This document shows positions 1 through 12,400 of a stretch of DNA of 64,000 nt, in pieces. Positions within the stretch are counted from its first letter, which is position 1; each line of letters opens with the position of its first letter. A program made the position numbers and the translations under genes. The notes under the pieces were generated by a model that was not told the DNA's origin, did no database searches, and saw only the letters and a program-made list of their open reading frames with translations. This DNA comes from Endomychus coccineus (taxonomy: Eukaryota; Arthropoda; Insecta; Coleoptera; Endomychidae). Where the stretch lies: assembly GCA_958510875.1 (NCBI GenBank), contig OY294068.1, positions 15,787,282 to 15,851,281 on the forward strand, read 5' to 3'.

Positions 1-1599
1 AAATAAGGGTACATTATTGAACATGTGTTATATGAACATCTGTTATAAATGATGAAGCTATTGTTTTCTCATTTGACATAACATTGAACAAACTGGTCAA
101 GTTCATCAAGTCAAATAAACTGATGGTCAGAGGGATTTCCAGATTTCTAAAGATACTTTCCTAACATTACAAGCATCAACGATGAATCTTTACTGATACA
201 CAAGGTTCCAATTGAACAGTGTTTTCGAAAGAATATTCCCAATTATTGAAGCTTTAAATCACAAGTTCCACACAATTTTTTTTGTTAAAGAAGTTCAGAT
301 TCTGAATCGCGGTCACACTGAGGAGAATATTTTGAAACTTGTCCTCTGATCTAAAACTTTTCTCAAATCAACTCAAATAAGAAGAATCGTATGGAAGTAC
401 AACATTATGCTTGTTAATATTCATAAAGAACTAGGGAAGTTGTTATTTTAGAGTAGAATTTGTTCATGATGTGTTTTCATGCCGGAAATTTGTTCCTATT
501 AGAATCATAAAGGGTATTGTACAGAAAAAGGGTATCTTTCTTAGAAGAATTTCAGCGGGATATATGACGATGATATGAATAAAATAGACCGCATATATTG
601 GCGAAAAACTCGCGATTTAGTTTTCTAAGTAGTTTCAATTATTTTACTAATGAAAACTTTACGATCAACTAATTTAGATGGTAGATAAATATAGCGGAAC
701 ACTTCGCTAAAACTAAAACAAAACAGATTGAGATTTCGCGAGGAACAAAGTTTCGGAAGTAAAATACGCTTTGTTGACCTTTACTCATCGTTTATAAATA
801 GCAAGCACAATTATCAAGAATGACTCTATAAACAGTAATACATACAAAAATAAATTCAATATCGTAACGCTCACGTTTGGATAATAATAGTAATACCAAA
901 CAGTACATAAGCTATTAGTTATTGTTAGTGCAACTAAGAAAACAGTTACTTATTATCTCAACACACAAAACAAACCTGCTGATAAAATAACTCTTGGGCG
1001 AGGAAACTAGCGATTTCTTTTTGGTCTAAATAAGCCATTTCGTGAAGCATTGACGGATTAAAAATAAACAAAACGGGAGCGTCAATTAAATAAAATATTG
1101 TTAAACAATCGTCGTTGATTAATTCGAAATAATCGTTCGTTCGTTTTAGAAATAATAAATCTGCTGAGCAAACGTTTCCGAGGCTCAGCTAGTCGAAGAA
1201 TGAGTTTGCCAAGAGGGAATTTTGGTTTGTCGCCCACATTCTGCTTTATTTAGATCGAGTTGGCTAGAAGTTTGCATTTTGTTGTACTCTTTAATTTTAT
1301 TTATACATCATTTCGCATTACGTTTTTTAACGTACATAACCTTATTTTTTCATACGTATGATGAATGAACTTGTTCAAACTCCAAACGTAATTACCTGTA
1401 CAAACATGAAATGTTCGCTATAAATATTAATTTCATGATTCAATTAATTTTTCCAATCTTTTTATAGTTTATTTTGTCATTGAAAAACAGCTGGTACTTC
1501 AGATCTTAACCAAATTATTAACTACACTTCAATTTTAGTTTAAGCGATCTTTGAATATTTTTATTGCTTGGTGTGGATGTCTATAATATAGCATATGTA
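1..1599. other. AT-rich non-coding stretch, no gene seen
   Basis: There is no long open frame on either strand and I see no transposon ends. It leads straight into the 309-bp tandem array. It may hold intronic or intergenic DNA or decayed repeats that I do not recognise. Confidence 0.6.
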
Positions 1600-4500
1600 A
1601 AAAAATAATTATTCTGTTAAAAAATATTCAAAATAAAGGTTGTTTATTTTATCATTATGAACAATGTTAATTATCAATTTTAAATATAACATTTTCGAAA
1701 AACTCAGGAAATATGTATACTAAGCCAAAAGACAAACAATTAGTTTTTCTTGTAATTTTTTCAAACCTTTTATTTTACCACAAAATATATTAAATATAAT
1801 AAGTTGAATTGAATATTATAAACTACTTAATTATACAAAAAAATGCATATTAATACTATACAACAATGTATTATATTTTCTAAGAATGGCTAAGATATGG
1901 AATATTACCAAGAATATTCTGATTAAAAAATAATTAAAATGAAGGTTGTTTATTTTATGATTTTGAACAATGTTAATTATAAATTTTAAATATAACTTAT
2001 TCAAAAAAAAACTCCGGAAATATGTATACTAAACCAAAAGACAAACAATTAATTTTTCTTGTAATTTTTTCAAACCTTTTATTTTACCAGAAAATATATT
2101 AAATATAATAAGTTGAATTGAATATTATAAACTACTTAATTATACAAAAAAATGCATATTAATACTATACAACAATGTATTATATTTTCTAAAAATGGCT
2201 AAGATATGGAATATTACCAAGAATATTCCGGTTAAAAAAATAATTAAATTGAAGGTTGTTTATTTTATGATTTTGAACAATGTTAATTATAAATTTTAAA
2301 TATAACTTATTCAAAAAAAAACTCCGGAAATATGTATACTAAACCAAAAGACAAACAATTAGTTTTTCTTGTAATTTTTTCAAACCTTTTATTTTACCAG
2401 AAAATATATTAAATATAATAAGTTGAATTGAATATTATAAACTACTTAATTATACAAAAAAATGCATATTAATACTATACAACAATGTATTATATTTTCT
2501 AAAAATGGCTAAGATATGGAATATTACCAAGAATATTCTGATTAAAAAATAATTAAATTGAAGGTTGTTTATTTTATGATTTTGAACAATGTTAATTATA
2601 AATTTTAAATATAACTTATTCAAAAAAAAACTCCGGAAATATGTATACTAAACCAAAAGACAAACAATTAGTTTTTCTTGTAATTTTTTCAAACCTTTTA
2701 TTTTACCACAAAATATATTAAATATAATAAGTTGAATTGAATATTATAAACTACTTAATTATACAAAAAAATGCATATTAATACTATACAACAATGTATT
2801 ATATTTTCTAAAAATGGCTAAGATATGGAATATTACCAAGAATATTCTGATTAAAAAATAATTAAATTGAAGGTTGTTTATTTTATGATTTTGAACAATG
2901 TTAATTATAAATTTTAAATATAACTTATTCAAAAAAAAACTCCGGAAATATGTATACTAAACCAAAAGACAAACAATTAGTTTTTCTTGTAATTTTTTCA
3001 AACCTTTTATTTTACCAGAAAATATATTAAATATAATAAGTTGAATTGAATATTATAAACTACTTAATTATACAAAAAAATGCATATTAATACTATACAA
3101 CAATGTATTATATTTTCTAAAAATGGCTAAGATATGGAATATTACCAAGAATATTCTGATTAAAAAATAATTAAATTGAAGGTTGTTTATTTTATGATTT
3201 TGAACAATGTTAATTATAAATTTTAAATATAACTTATTCAAAAAAAAACTCCGGAAATATGTATACTAAACCAAAAGACAAACAATTAGTTTTTCTTGTA
3301 ATTTTTTCAAACCTTTTATTTTACCACAAAATATATTAAATATAATAAGTTGAATTGAATATTATAAACTACTTAATTATACAAAAAAATGCATATTAAT
3401 ACTATACAACAATGTATTATATTTTCTAAAAATGGCTAAGATATGGAATATTACCAAGAATATTCTGATTAAAAAATAATTAAATTGAAGGTTGTTTATT
3501 TTATGATTTTGAACAATGTTAATTATAAATTTTAAATATAACTTATTCAAAAAAAAACTCCGGAAATATGTATACTAAACCAAAAGACAAACAATTAGTT
3601 TTTCTTGTAATTTTTTCAAACCTTTTATTTTACCAGAAAATATATTAAATATAATAAGTTGAATTGAATATTATAAACTACTTAATTATACAAAAAAATG
3701 CATATTAATACTATACAACAATGTATTATATTTTCTAAAAATGGCTAAGATATGGAATATTACCAAGAATATTCTGATTAAAAAATAATTAAATTGAAGG
3801 TTGTTTATTTTATGATTTTGAACAATGTTAATTATAAATTTTAAATATAACTTATTCAAAAAAAAACTCCGGAAATATGTATACTAAACCAAAAGACAAA
3901 CAATTAGTTTTTCTTGTAATTTTTTCAAACCTTTTATTTTACCAGAAAATATATTAAATATAATAAGTTGAATTGAATATTATAAACTACTTAATTATAC
4001 AAAAAAATGCATATTAATACTATACAACAATGTATTATATTTTCTAAAAATGGCTAAGATATGGAATATTACCAAGAATATTCTGATTAAAAAATAATTA
4101 AATTGAAGGTTGTTTATTTTATGATTTTGAACAATGTTAATTATAAATTTTAAATATAACTTATTCAAAAAAAAACTCCGGAAATATGTATACTAAACCA
4201 AAAGACAAACAATTAGTTTTTCTTGTAATTTTTTCAAACCTTTTATTTTACCAGAAAATATATTAAATATAATAAGTTGAATTGAATATTATAAACTACT
4301 TAATTATACAAAAAAATGCATATTAATACTATACAACAATGTATTATATTTTCTAAAAATGGCTAAGATATGGAATATTACCAAGAATATTCTGATTAAA
4401 AAATAATTAAATTGAAGGTTGTTTATTTTATGATTTTGAACAATGTTAATTATAAATTTTAAATATAACTTATTCAAAAAAAAACTCCGGAAATATGTAT

Positions 4501-4700
4501 ACTAAACCAAAAGACAAACAATTAGTTTTTCTTGTAATTTTTTCAAACCTTTTATTTTACCAGAAAATATATTAAATATAATAAGTTGAATTGAATATTA
4601 TAAACTACTTAATTATACAAAAAAATGCATATTAATACTATACAAAAATGTATTATATTTTCTAAAAATGGCTAAGATATGGTATATTACCAAGAATAAT
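1600..4700 (+). repeat. Satellite-like array, ~309-bp monomer, about 10 copies
   Basis: The marker ggttgtttattttat recurs at 1638, 1944, 2254, 2563, 2872, 3181, 3490, 3799, 4108 and 4417. The spacing is 306 and 310, then exactly 309 bases for the remaining repeats. Inner copies are almost identical. The first copy is the most diverged and the last one breaks down near 4690, as expected if unequal exchange homogenises the middle. A C/G variant in the motif ttacc(a)(c/g)aaaat marks copies 1, 4 and 6 against the rest. Each monomer carries a short dyad, gaatatt-accaa-gaatattc, and several poly-A runs. No open frame spans a monomer. It is non-coding satellite-type DNA; I cannot tell whether it is an isolated array or part of a larger block. 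Confidence 0.95.
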
Positions 4701-6590
4701 TATATTTTTTAATATACTTATAACATCATAGACAACACCAAAGACTTCTTTATCTAAATTTTTCAACTGGGATATAATTAATTGTGACTGCATGAAGAGC
4801 AGCGCACGATTTTGAGAGTAACGTGAAAGATACGAATGCCATTTTAAAACAAGACTATGTGTTATTCAATATAATTCTAAGCACTTTTAGGATTGCAACT
4901 TTGAATGAGGAACCTCCTTCTATGTCCATGTTTTCAGGAGATAAACCGAACAATTTCAGGGAAGATGTATATATATTGAGTATCTACTTAATAAATTAAA
5001 GTTTCATGATATAAAAATATTCTTAACTGTGATTACTCTTAGATTTATTTATTCTATAATAATGTTCATATTTAATTAAATATTTAAATGTATAACTGAG
5101 TGTGAGTACTCTGTTTTTATGGATATCATTATTGGTTTCCCCTTTTCAATAAGTGATTTGTTCTACGCTGTAATGGCCTAATCGAATAAAGACCTATTTT
5201 ATTCTATAAAAAATTCCAGAAAATCGTACGGAACAATTATAATATAATATAATATTCGAAAAATAGTCGGCAATAATACTGATGTGAACAAAACAAAAAT
5301 GTATTACTAATTAAATAAAACACATATTCATATGTTATGAAGTTAATTTAGACTGTATGTAAGAGTTAATTATTATGAAGAAATTTGCAGATGTAAATAA
5401 CAACTGTTTAAGTTCAAGTAGTTTTTCAATCCTCCCAAAGCAACGGCGCCATATTTATTACCACAACTTCCGTTTTAAAATTCAAACAGTGCGTTTAATT
5501 AACATGAATTAACTTTCAATTAAAGAAATAAAGCGTGCGATACATTCAAAAGGTCGCCCTTTTAAAATTATTTTCATTGGAGAGGACAGCACCTCGCGAA
5601 ATAATAAACCATTATTGATTGCATAAATTGATGTCACGAATAAAAATAAATATAATACCGTTGGTTTCGCAGAACAATGGCCTATAAGTTTCTCTGAGAA
5701 ATTTATTTTAATCGATATAGGACTGTGACCCTACGCACAACTTGATGGATTCGTGTAAACGTAGTCTATTTCAAGGTTGTTAACGTTTTGGCTAATTCCC
5801 AATAAAAAAAAACGTTTTACGACTTTGATGAATGTAACGTAGTTTAGAGAGTTCATCTGATACTGGTTACTCAATAGGTTTTCCAGTAATTAATTTTAAA
5901 TTTAAAACTAGAGATGAACTAAGAATACTCTAATTACCTTTGTCATGACTATTATAGTGTTGCGGTTGGTTTTTTAATTTAATGTTGTTGTGTTTTACTA
6001 CGAATAACTAAAACAGTGAAAAACACCCATTAAATAAATAATGATAAAAATTGAAATTAAATAAGGAAAACTAAGCCCTACAGATTATTAATGTTTGTCG
6101 TGTTTTTGGGGAATTTCAATTGAATTACAATTTACCAAAGATTCGTTCGAAAAAGGTTACATTACACGTTTTTTATATAAAATTTATCGTAAATGTAAAA
6201 ATATGAATGAAGGGCAAAGAATATAAGGCCTAGTGTTCACAGAATAAACGATCAGTTCTTAGCAGATTGTGTACACTTTCAAACAAATTGGTGCGTTTCT
6301 TCCAGTTCGAAGAAAGAGATTAACAGGAGACGTGCTTGCCTACGATATAATTAATAATAACTGATGCGCGTTCCGACGACATCGGAGCAATCGCGCCAGA
6401 AAAACCAAAACAGTTAACCGAAGCTACTCCTCCACAACGGTCGCTAAGTAACTTCCAGTTCCCAAATCGTAGCACCCTAAGTAGGCTTACTGAACCCAGA
6501 ATGAGATGTTGAACAAGAGGAGTCTCCTTGGAAAACACCCCTCTTGAATATTACCAATTGTGTCAATACTCATCGTGTACCTGATGTGAT
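4701..6590. other. No gene recognised; possible LINE-like 3' end near 5160-5210
   Basis: The stretch is AT-rich and lacks long open frames. Around 5160-5210 the text runs into a AATAAAG signal followed by a T-rich stretch, which resembles the 3' end of a non-LTR retrotransposon, but no adjacent coding sequence supports this. A 72-codon minus-strand frame at 6320-6538 has no recognisable motif. The short segment around 6322-6345 resembles text inside the LINE at 35.9 kb, too briefly to annotate. Confidence 0.4.
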
Positions 6591-6599
6591 GGCAAAACG

Positions 6600-6760
6600 A
6601 GTCTTTCAGAGTGGCAACAGATGTTCTATGCATTTCACTAGTGGGGTTGGTAACGGAAGGCATTGGAGCAAGTAAATAATAGCTCGTGTTGTTGAATCAA
6701 ATGCCTTGCGGTAGTCTTCTGCACTTTCTCGACGAAGCCTCTGTAAACTGCATGTTCAAT
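6600..6760 (-). pseudogene. Possible LINE reverse-transcriptase scrap (motif A region)
   Basis: On the minus strand, codons around 6690-6730 read EDYRKAFDSTTRA. This matches the block around the first catalytic aspartate of non-LTR reverse transcriptases, usually written DYxKAFDS. Only this block is recognisable; no other RT motif follows on either side before stops intervene. A 5'- and 3'-degraded LINE remnant is the simplest reading, but a chance match over about a dozen codons cannot be excluded. Confidence 0.4.
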
Positions 6761-7790
6761 TTTATGTTAAAACGTTAAAAAAAGGTTGTCGACCTTGTTC
6801 TCTCAATCAACATAATATTTACTATTTTTTTTAATAATAACCTCTATTTTATACTTCCGTCGTTAGATAGAAGCATTTATCTATAGTATAAAGTCTGAAG
6901 CCTGAGGTTTTATGAATTGCTGGTTTTGAGACTGATGTAAAAAAATATTTGGAAGGAAATAGAAGCAGGATTATGTAGGAATCTTACAATATTTCAGATT
7001 TATACTGAGTTTAAATTAATATTTTTTCCAGAAAAAGAGGAATAACTCTTCAACTGCGCCAACTTTGTAACAAGATCAAGTAAATTGGTTGACATAATTT
7101 CATTGTAGAAGTTTTGTAACCATACTCTTAGCTAATGTAGGACGTTATTCCAACAAAAAGTTGAAACTCATGTGGCTGCTTCAACGTGGAATCAAATACT
7201 TTATAATACCACATGAAAAATCCGAAAACCATTTCCTACCGAGGTTGGTAGATAACATTAGATTGCATCATTGATACTGGGGAGCATTGCTCGAAGAAAC
7301 AATGCGAACTAAAACAGGTGTCACAACATATCAACAAGACATAAAGATTGAAATGTTATAAGAAAGCAATAGTGGTTTATTATGTGCTTTATCGCAATAA
7401 CATTTCAAGAGATTTGATTAACAAAGCAAATCGGTTAACCACAAGTTGATAATAATTCAGATCTCATAATAATTACCAATGAACTAAAAGTTCTTTAGTC
7501 CGACAATGTAGATAATGTAGTGAAAAGTGCAAGGGAAATTCCAGAATAATATGGATTATGAATTGCGAAATAGCTCAATCTCTTATATCCTAGCTATAAG
7601 TTCAAGTTGTATTTACAGAAACACTTTAATTGGATCTGAGCGTAGTAACCACTTCTGCTACTCTTAGCGAACCAGTATAATAACACACACACCATGCTGT
7701 TATGAATCATAATTTTAAAGCACGTTTCAGGAACAGTAACTCTAGTATTAAAAATAATTATGATTACCGACTATTCTATGGGATCTTAAA
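6761..7790. other. No gene recognised
   Basis: The sequence is AT-rich with no long open frame and no transposon termini that I can pair. It ends where family-A Penelope-like terminal sequence begins. Confidence 0.5.
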
Positions 7791-7829
7791 ACCCTGCTCA
7801 TATCAATTTTATGTATCTACTGTTTTATA

Positions 7830-8160
7830 TATAAATTCTCAGGAAATAGGTCACACTAACACATATGCTTATTATTCTCGTCTCTACGTACGTTTCGGTC
7901 TCACGACCATTGCCAGAAGACGTATTAATGTCTAAAACGGGATTTCTTACAACTAATTGTATCACCACAAACCGTTCTTATCGCATCATTTCAATTTAAA
8001 ATGCCCACGTCGCCGAAACGAACACATAAAACGTGAGTCCAAGTCTGTAAATCATAGAACAGACATTCAATCATTAAGTCACATTTATACTAATTTAATT
8101 AATTAAAACCCTTGCAAATCCATACATGCATCTTTATAATGTTGAAAGTATAAAAAGATG
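7830..8160. mobile_element. Family-A Penelope-like element termini (pLTR reversed, then 3' tail)
   Basis: From about 7830 to 8030 the text matches, in reverse orientation, the family-A terminal block seen at 33.4-33.6 and 45.5-45.85 kb: the aggaaataggtcac motif, the ribozyme block, then the cgtcgccgaaacgaac motif. From about 8035 the orientation flips. The plus strand carries the last codons of the family-A protein (compare KSVNHR...LSHIYTNLI at 33.08-33.15 kb), followed by the same tail containing acatgcatctttataatgtt. The open frame at 7702-7935 is therefore a shadow of terminal sequence, not a gene. Confidence 0.7.
7880..7921 (-). ncRNA. Degenerate hammerhead ribozyme, PLE family A
   Basis: Read on the minus strand, stem II (GGTC-GTGA-GACC), the GAAA box and the palindromic cgtacgta are intact. 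The first core box reads CTGGCAA where an active hammerhead has CUGANGA, so conserved A6 and G8 are lost. This copy is probably inactive. Confidence 0.6.
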
Positions 8161-8394
8161 ACGTATTATCTAATTCTTATAAATAACAATTTTGATGTTA
8201 GTTTCCATAGAATTATCTTAAACTTGATTTGGTTGTTTATAATAGAAATGAAATGTTAATCATAGAATACCTAATTGATAAAATAATAATAGATATTTAG
8301 AATTGTATAATTTAAAAATAATGTCATATTCACTCCATTCCAAATTGATAATTAGCCATACACACAACTGATCCAATGTTTTCTGCAGTTTTAA

Positions 8395-8984
8395 TTGGAT
8401 TTTAAAACACAAGTCGGCTGCAGACGCATTTTATTAATCAAAGTCAACTATTCTTTTCTAAGTTACATGACACTAATTAACAAAAACATTTTTGATAAAG
8501 ATAATAAGCCATTATCGAAACGTCAAGAGAATTTTAAGCTATTGCATATAGCTTTTATCGCGGGCTTTGAACGCGGCGACCGAATCAAGAAATTCCGTAA
8601 CGAAAAATAATGTAAGACCTAAACACCTAAGAGAAATTTCGCTATTTTATACGAATGTTATAACACTCTAGTGCTTTAGACTCCGGGATTTTCACGTGGC
8701 CTATCGAAATTAGAAGGTTCGAATTATCTAAAAACATAATTGCATGAACTCCAGACGTCCTATGTAATTAGCTACGAACGAAATCATTTTGACATATGCC
8801 TCTAGGAGCTCGCTACGCGTCAGTTAGAGTTTATACGTTAGACGCGCGTAGCAGATACCTGAGAGTACCTGTTTCTATTAAGCTATTGCATATAGCTTTT
8901 ATCGCGGGCTTTGAGCGCGGCGACCGAATCAAGAAATTCCGTAACGAAAAATAACAGGAACCCATTTATGTTGCGCTCTCTCGG
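8395..8984 (+). mobile_element. Helentron-associated direct repeats upstream of the helicase remnant
   Basis: A segment of about 73 bases, beginning agctattgcatatagc and ending gtaacgaaaaataa, occurs at 8538-8612 and again at 8882-8954 with one difference. The second copy directly abuts the in-frame codons EPIYVALSRV at 8958-8984. The open frame at 8395-8610 ends inside the first copy and has no recognisable domain. The block atagctt-ttat-cgcgg resembles atagctt-cac-cgcgg near 9790, so these repeats may derive from element termini. This is inferred from similarity within the window only. Confidence 0.45.
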
Positions 8985-9677
8985 GTGACTAATATTGAAA
9001 AATTGTATATCACGACAAAAAACGATAATTCTACATTCAAGTTTTATAATAATCGAAGGCAAGCTGCATCGATTGCATCTTTGTTGCAAGAATTCAAAAG
9101 ACTGCCTTTAAATAGTGTTCAGACGACAGCTCAAAGTGTCTTAGATTTCCGTAGTAATAGAAATGGCATTTCAATAATGACTTTCAATTGCCAAAGTCTA
9201 AATAGTCACAAATACGATTTACAAGATTCAGTTACGAGACAAACAAATGTGTTACTTCTTACTGAATCTTGCATGGCGCATGATAATCCGATTGAAATAC
9301 CTAATTTCAATTGTATTGTTCAATTCAAACGAGATACTGTTCCAAAAAGTGGAGTAGCTATTTACCAAAATAATAATAATGTAACTAATACTATGACTCC
9401 GAATATTGAAATAAATATTGCACACGTTAGCGATGTTAATGTTAGGCGCTCATTTTTTGGAGATATTTGTGCGTGCTTATGCAAACTTAGAAATGGCCTA
9501 CACATAGTCATGGTAGCAATTTACATTTCTCCGAATCCAAAATTGGACGAGGTAGAGCATTTTATTCATCGCACTTTACTGGAGTACACTGAAGAAGGGT
9601 CGAAAATACTTGGTACGAATAGTAAAAAATTTGTTTTCTTATCGGTCACCACGCTCAAAAAGTGTAACTTGAATTAA
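8958..9677 (+). pseudogene. Helentron-type Helitron fragment: end of PIF1-like helicase plus truncated endonuclease
   Basis: Reading begins in frame with EPIYVALSRVTNIEKLYIT. YVALSRVT is motif VI, the arginine-finger block at the C-terminus of PIF1/Helitron helicases. About 55 residues later comes a domain of the endonuclease/exonuclease/phosphatase fold: IMTFNCQSLNSHK (strand with the conserved N), LLLTES (conserved E), GVAIYQ and VAIYISPNPKLDE. It stops before the GDFN and SDH catalytic motifs, so the nuclease is incomplete. A C-terminal endonuclease on a Rep-helicase protein characterises Helentrons (Helitron2) in animals. The frame opens at a stop at 8952; the annotated GTG at 8985 is not a natural start. 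The Rep domain and most of the helicase are missing. Confidence 0.75.
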
Positions 9678-9774
9678 TATCAAAGAAAAAACTTGAATTA
9701 ATATCAAAGAAAAAAAAATACTGCATAAATTAAAAGTAAATAAATAATTATAATTGCATAAGTTGAGAAAAAAT

Positions 9775-9835
9775 GCTATGCAATAGCTTCACCGCGGCAG
9801 TCCCCGAGTGCCACACGTTTTATTTTTTTATTTTA
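9775..9835 (+). mobile_element. Candidate Helentron terminus
   Basis: About 100 bases after the endonuclease remnant lies tgctatgcaatagcttc, then accgcggcag and cgagtgccacacg, then a T-rich run. It has a GC-rich self-complementary core (ccgcgg) in very AT-rich surroundings, and its first half matches the inverted form of the 8.5/8.9-kb direct repeats. That is the pattern expected for the end of a rolling-circle element. I could not confirm the exact border or target site. Confidence 0.4.
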
Positions 9836-10980
9836 TTTTTAGTCTATCTAAGAACCAAAATACCAAGAAGGCATAACCTACATTCCCAAATGATTCAAGA
9901 ATATAAATAAAAGAATATATAAATATATGTATATAGATAATAATGTGCTTATCAAGTTTTTATCGCATATGAGAATTTAAACAACCGATCTACTGGAAAG
10001 CCCCCGATACAATATCTTGTGGTGTGAAACCACTACTGATATAACAAACGAGTTTTTGTATAGCTTTCATCTTAATTAATATCTGCGTTTTATAAATATA
10101 GAGGCATCGGAAGCGGTGTGAAACATTATGGATTAAACGTTGATGTTGTAAACCATATTGGTAAGAGACTTATTTTTTATTGTTGTGTAATGGAAAAACC
10201 CATCGTTTCGTTCACTTTACGAGTTTATTGCAGGAAGTAGATATGCGAGAATTCGAAAGTAAGTTTGCTCAAAACGAATAAGCGTGTATTTGTGAACTGC
10301 CCTGGGAATCGAAGATTGTAGAACGACCTAAATAAGTGGAACACAGATAACGCATTATAGACATCAATAACTCGTGGGTTATTGAAATTGGCTATAATCA
10401 CCCTATCATCAATTAACAAGATGCATACGGCTTTTGTATCAATCGTATAATCATTTGACTCCGATATTGCTATCACACTTCCACCACTCTGTCACAAGAA
10501 TTTCTGTAAATTCGAAACCTTTAATATTGACCTTTATCGCAATGAAAGAGAAAAAAATTGGAAGTTCAAAAATGGCCGTAATGACGTCGCCGGAATTATT
10601 TTCCTGGAATATACTCATATTTTTTCACACTTGGAACGTAGTATTGTAATAATTTTCTATTATTGCTAAAAGTTAGAAGGCTACAAAGTAAAACAACGCC
10701 TCATAAGAATTCACGCCAACGGGGATTAATCAAGTTTTCCATGAAAAACAATTGACATTTATTGTTTCATATAGAAATAAAGCGAATTTGAATATGTCAA
10801 GATAGTTGTCATCCGTAATTGTTAACCTTCTAATTACGAAAATTTTTTTGGTGAAGTACAAGTGCTGTCCATTTGTATAGAAACAAATATACAGGACGCC
10901 ACGTTCTCGATGCAGGGGTATCTGTTAGATACTTTGATATAAAACCAATTTTCGTAGTTTGAACAAAGAGAGAAGTTCAC
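9836..10980. other. No gene recognised
   Basis: AT-rich sequence with two short opposing open frames (10225-10476 minus, 10434-10649 plus) that carry no motif I know. No paired transposon ends seen. Confidence 0.5.
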
Positions 10981-10984
10981 AATT

Positions 10985-11572
10985 TCGGTTATTTCCTCAT
11001 TTATTATTAGACTATTTGCCTTACAGCAGTGTGAAACTGAACAGCCACCGTATTTGCGATAACGCTCAGCTTTTCAAAAGTCCGTGCTGAAATAGCTATT
11101 GACGTATCATATGCAAACATCATTACCAATCCTAAAATTACATGATCTGGATCTGTCATTGACAAATAACAGAAATATGAGTGGCCCTCACACTTTTCCC
11201 TGGGGAACCCCTGCACTCATCTCAAACTCAGTTGACGAAACGTCGTTCAGTTTCACACTTATTGTGTGTGCTGTTAAGTAAGATCTAACATGGGTCCTCG
11301 TATTCCCAGTGAGTAGTTTCGTACATGTGAATTCAATGTTCAAGCACTCAAATGCACGGGACATATCAAAAAAGGGACCTGCTACCTTGTTGCCCTTATC
11401 TAGGTGTTCTTAAATATATTCTATGAAGGCATATGCAACGCTCTCTGTTGCGATTCATCAATTATGCCATATTTATTTAAAAATGTTAATATTTTATTTG
11501 CAACAACTCTTTCAACTATTTTCGATAAGATATTTAAAATAGATACTGGACGGTAATTGGCCTATACCTTGG
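10985..11572 (-). pseudogene. Degraded LINE reverse transcriptase
   Basis: On the minus strand the fragment begins NYRPVSILNILSKIVERV (11.56 kb), the start of the RT fingers in jockey/CR1-type LINEs, and continues LTFLNKYGIIDESQ. A frame change follows, then MSRAFECLN around motif A (normally KAFD). Next comes AGVPQGKV-stop-GPLIFLLFVND, the VPQGSVLGPLLF block, near 11.18 kb. The catalytic YADD is altered to FAYDT near 11.11 kb. Stops, frameshifts and the changed active site make it non-functional. It is truncated at both ends: there is no endonuclease and no 3' tail. Confidence 0.85.
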
Positions 11573-11639
11573 ACACATGAAAGACGTTTTCTAGGCAATG
11601 GTAAACCAAATCTCAAAAATTTGCATTATTGGGCGACAG

Positions 11640-12029
11640 AAAACGGTGAGATTTTGAGAACCTCAAGAAGAGTACTTTATATGTTTGCAATTGTGAACCA
11701 GAAAAATGTGCAAAGAAAACAAAAAAATTATTCTGAAAAAAGTTAAGGCTAAAAGAATCTCCGAAAAGTCGCCCACCCAGCGGCCTCAACCGCATATTCA
11801 AAAACTAACTAAGTCATCTTATTCGGCGTCCTCTGAAACCCCAGAATTTAACGAAATATCTGTAATTGTACAAGAGCTTCAGCAAAATTTCGTTGAAAAA
11901 ATTAAATTCAACGTCCTGTATCTCCGAATTGAGAGAAGATAGGACCATAGTTTATATGAAAAATCTGATAATTTTTGTGAATTCTGCCGTCTCCTGCATT
12001 TACGGGAGGTCTTTCTGAAACACCCTGTA
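11640..12029. mobile_element. Right end of a mariner-type MITE (left end not found)
   Basis: The stretch ends ctgaaacaccctgta at 12029. That is the same kind of terminal string, caccctg followed by TA, that closes the M1, M2 and foldback elements in this window. No matching acagggtgtt start was seen upstream, so the element is truncated or its start has diverged. The small open frames here on both strands have no recognised product. Confidence 0.4.
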
Positions 12030-12398
12030 TAATTCATACCTCGGTCAATAATCATTATTAATATATTGTGTATAAATATTGATGTGAAGGCCTTAATGTC
12101 ACATATCGGTACTATTTGTACAAAAAAAAATTGTACAGATATTTTCTGAATATGAGTCAAATTCTATATAATTTCATTATTCCGTGTTTTCTTTGATTAG
12201 ATAACTTAAATATTGTTTATTATCTGATATTCAATTATGGTGTTTATCTTTTGGGTAAGTAGTTGATTCCCCCTTCCCACATATTAATATAATATAATAG
12301 ATAAGAAATCTATCTAATCAAATTAAAAATGTTGTCATTTAGATATCGTACTGATCTTCACATGCATACCAATTACCCAAGGACTATGTATTCTAAAA
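12030..12398. other. No feature recognised
   Basis: AT-rich spacer between a MITE end and mariner M1 copy A. Confidence 0.5.
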
Positions 12399-12400
12399 TA

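Noticed and set aside
1600..4700. CRISPR-like array
   Set aside because: Repeats are contiguous 309-bp monomers without spacers, and the context is eukaryotic.
7702..7935. 77-codon protein gene
   Set aside because: The frame runs through a PLE terminal repeat and its ribozyme in antisense.
11706..12160. Opposing open frames of 78 and 93 codons
   Set aside because: No recognisable domain, and they lie at the end of a MITE.
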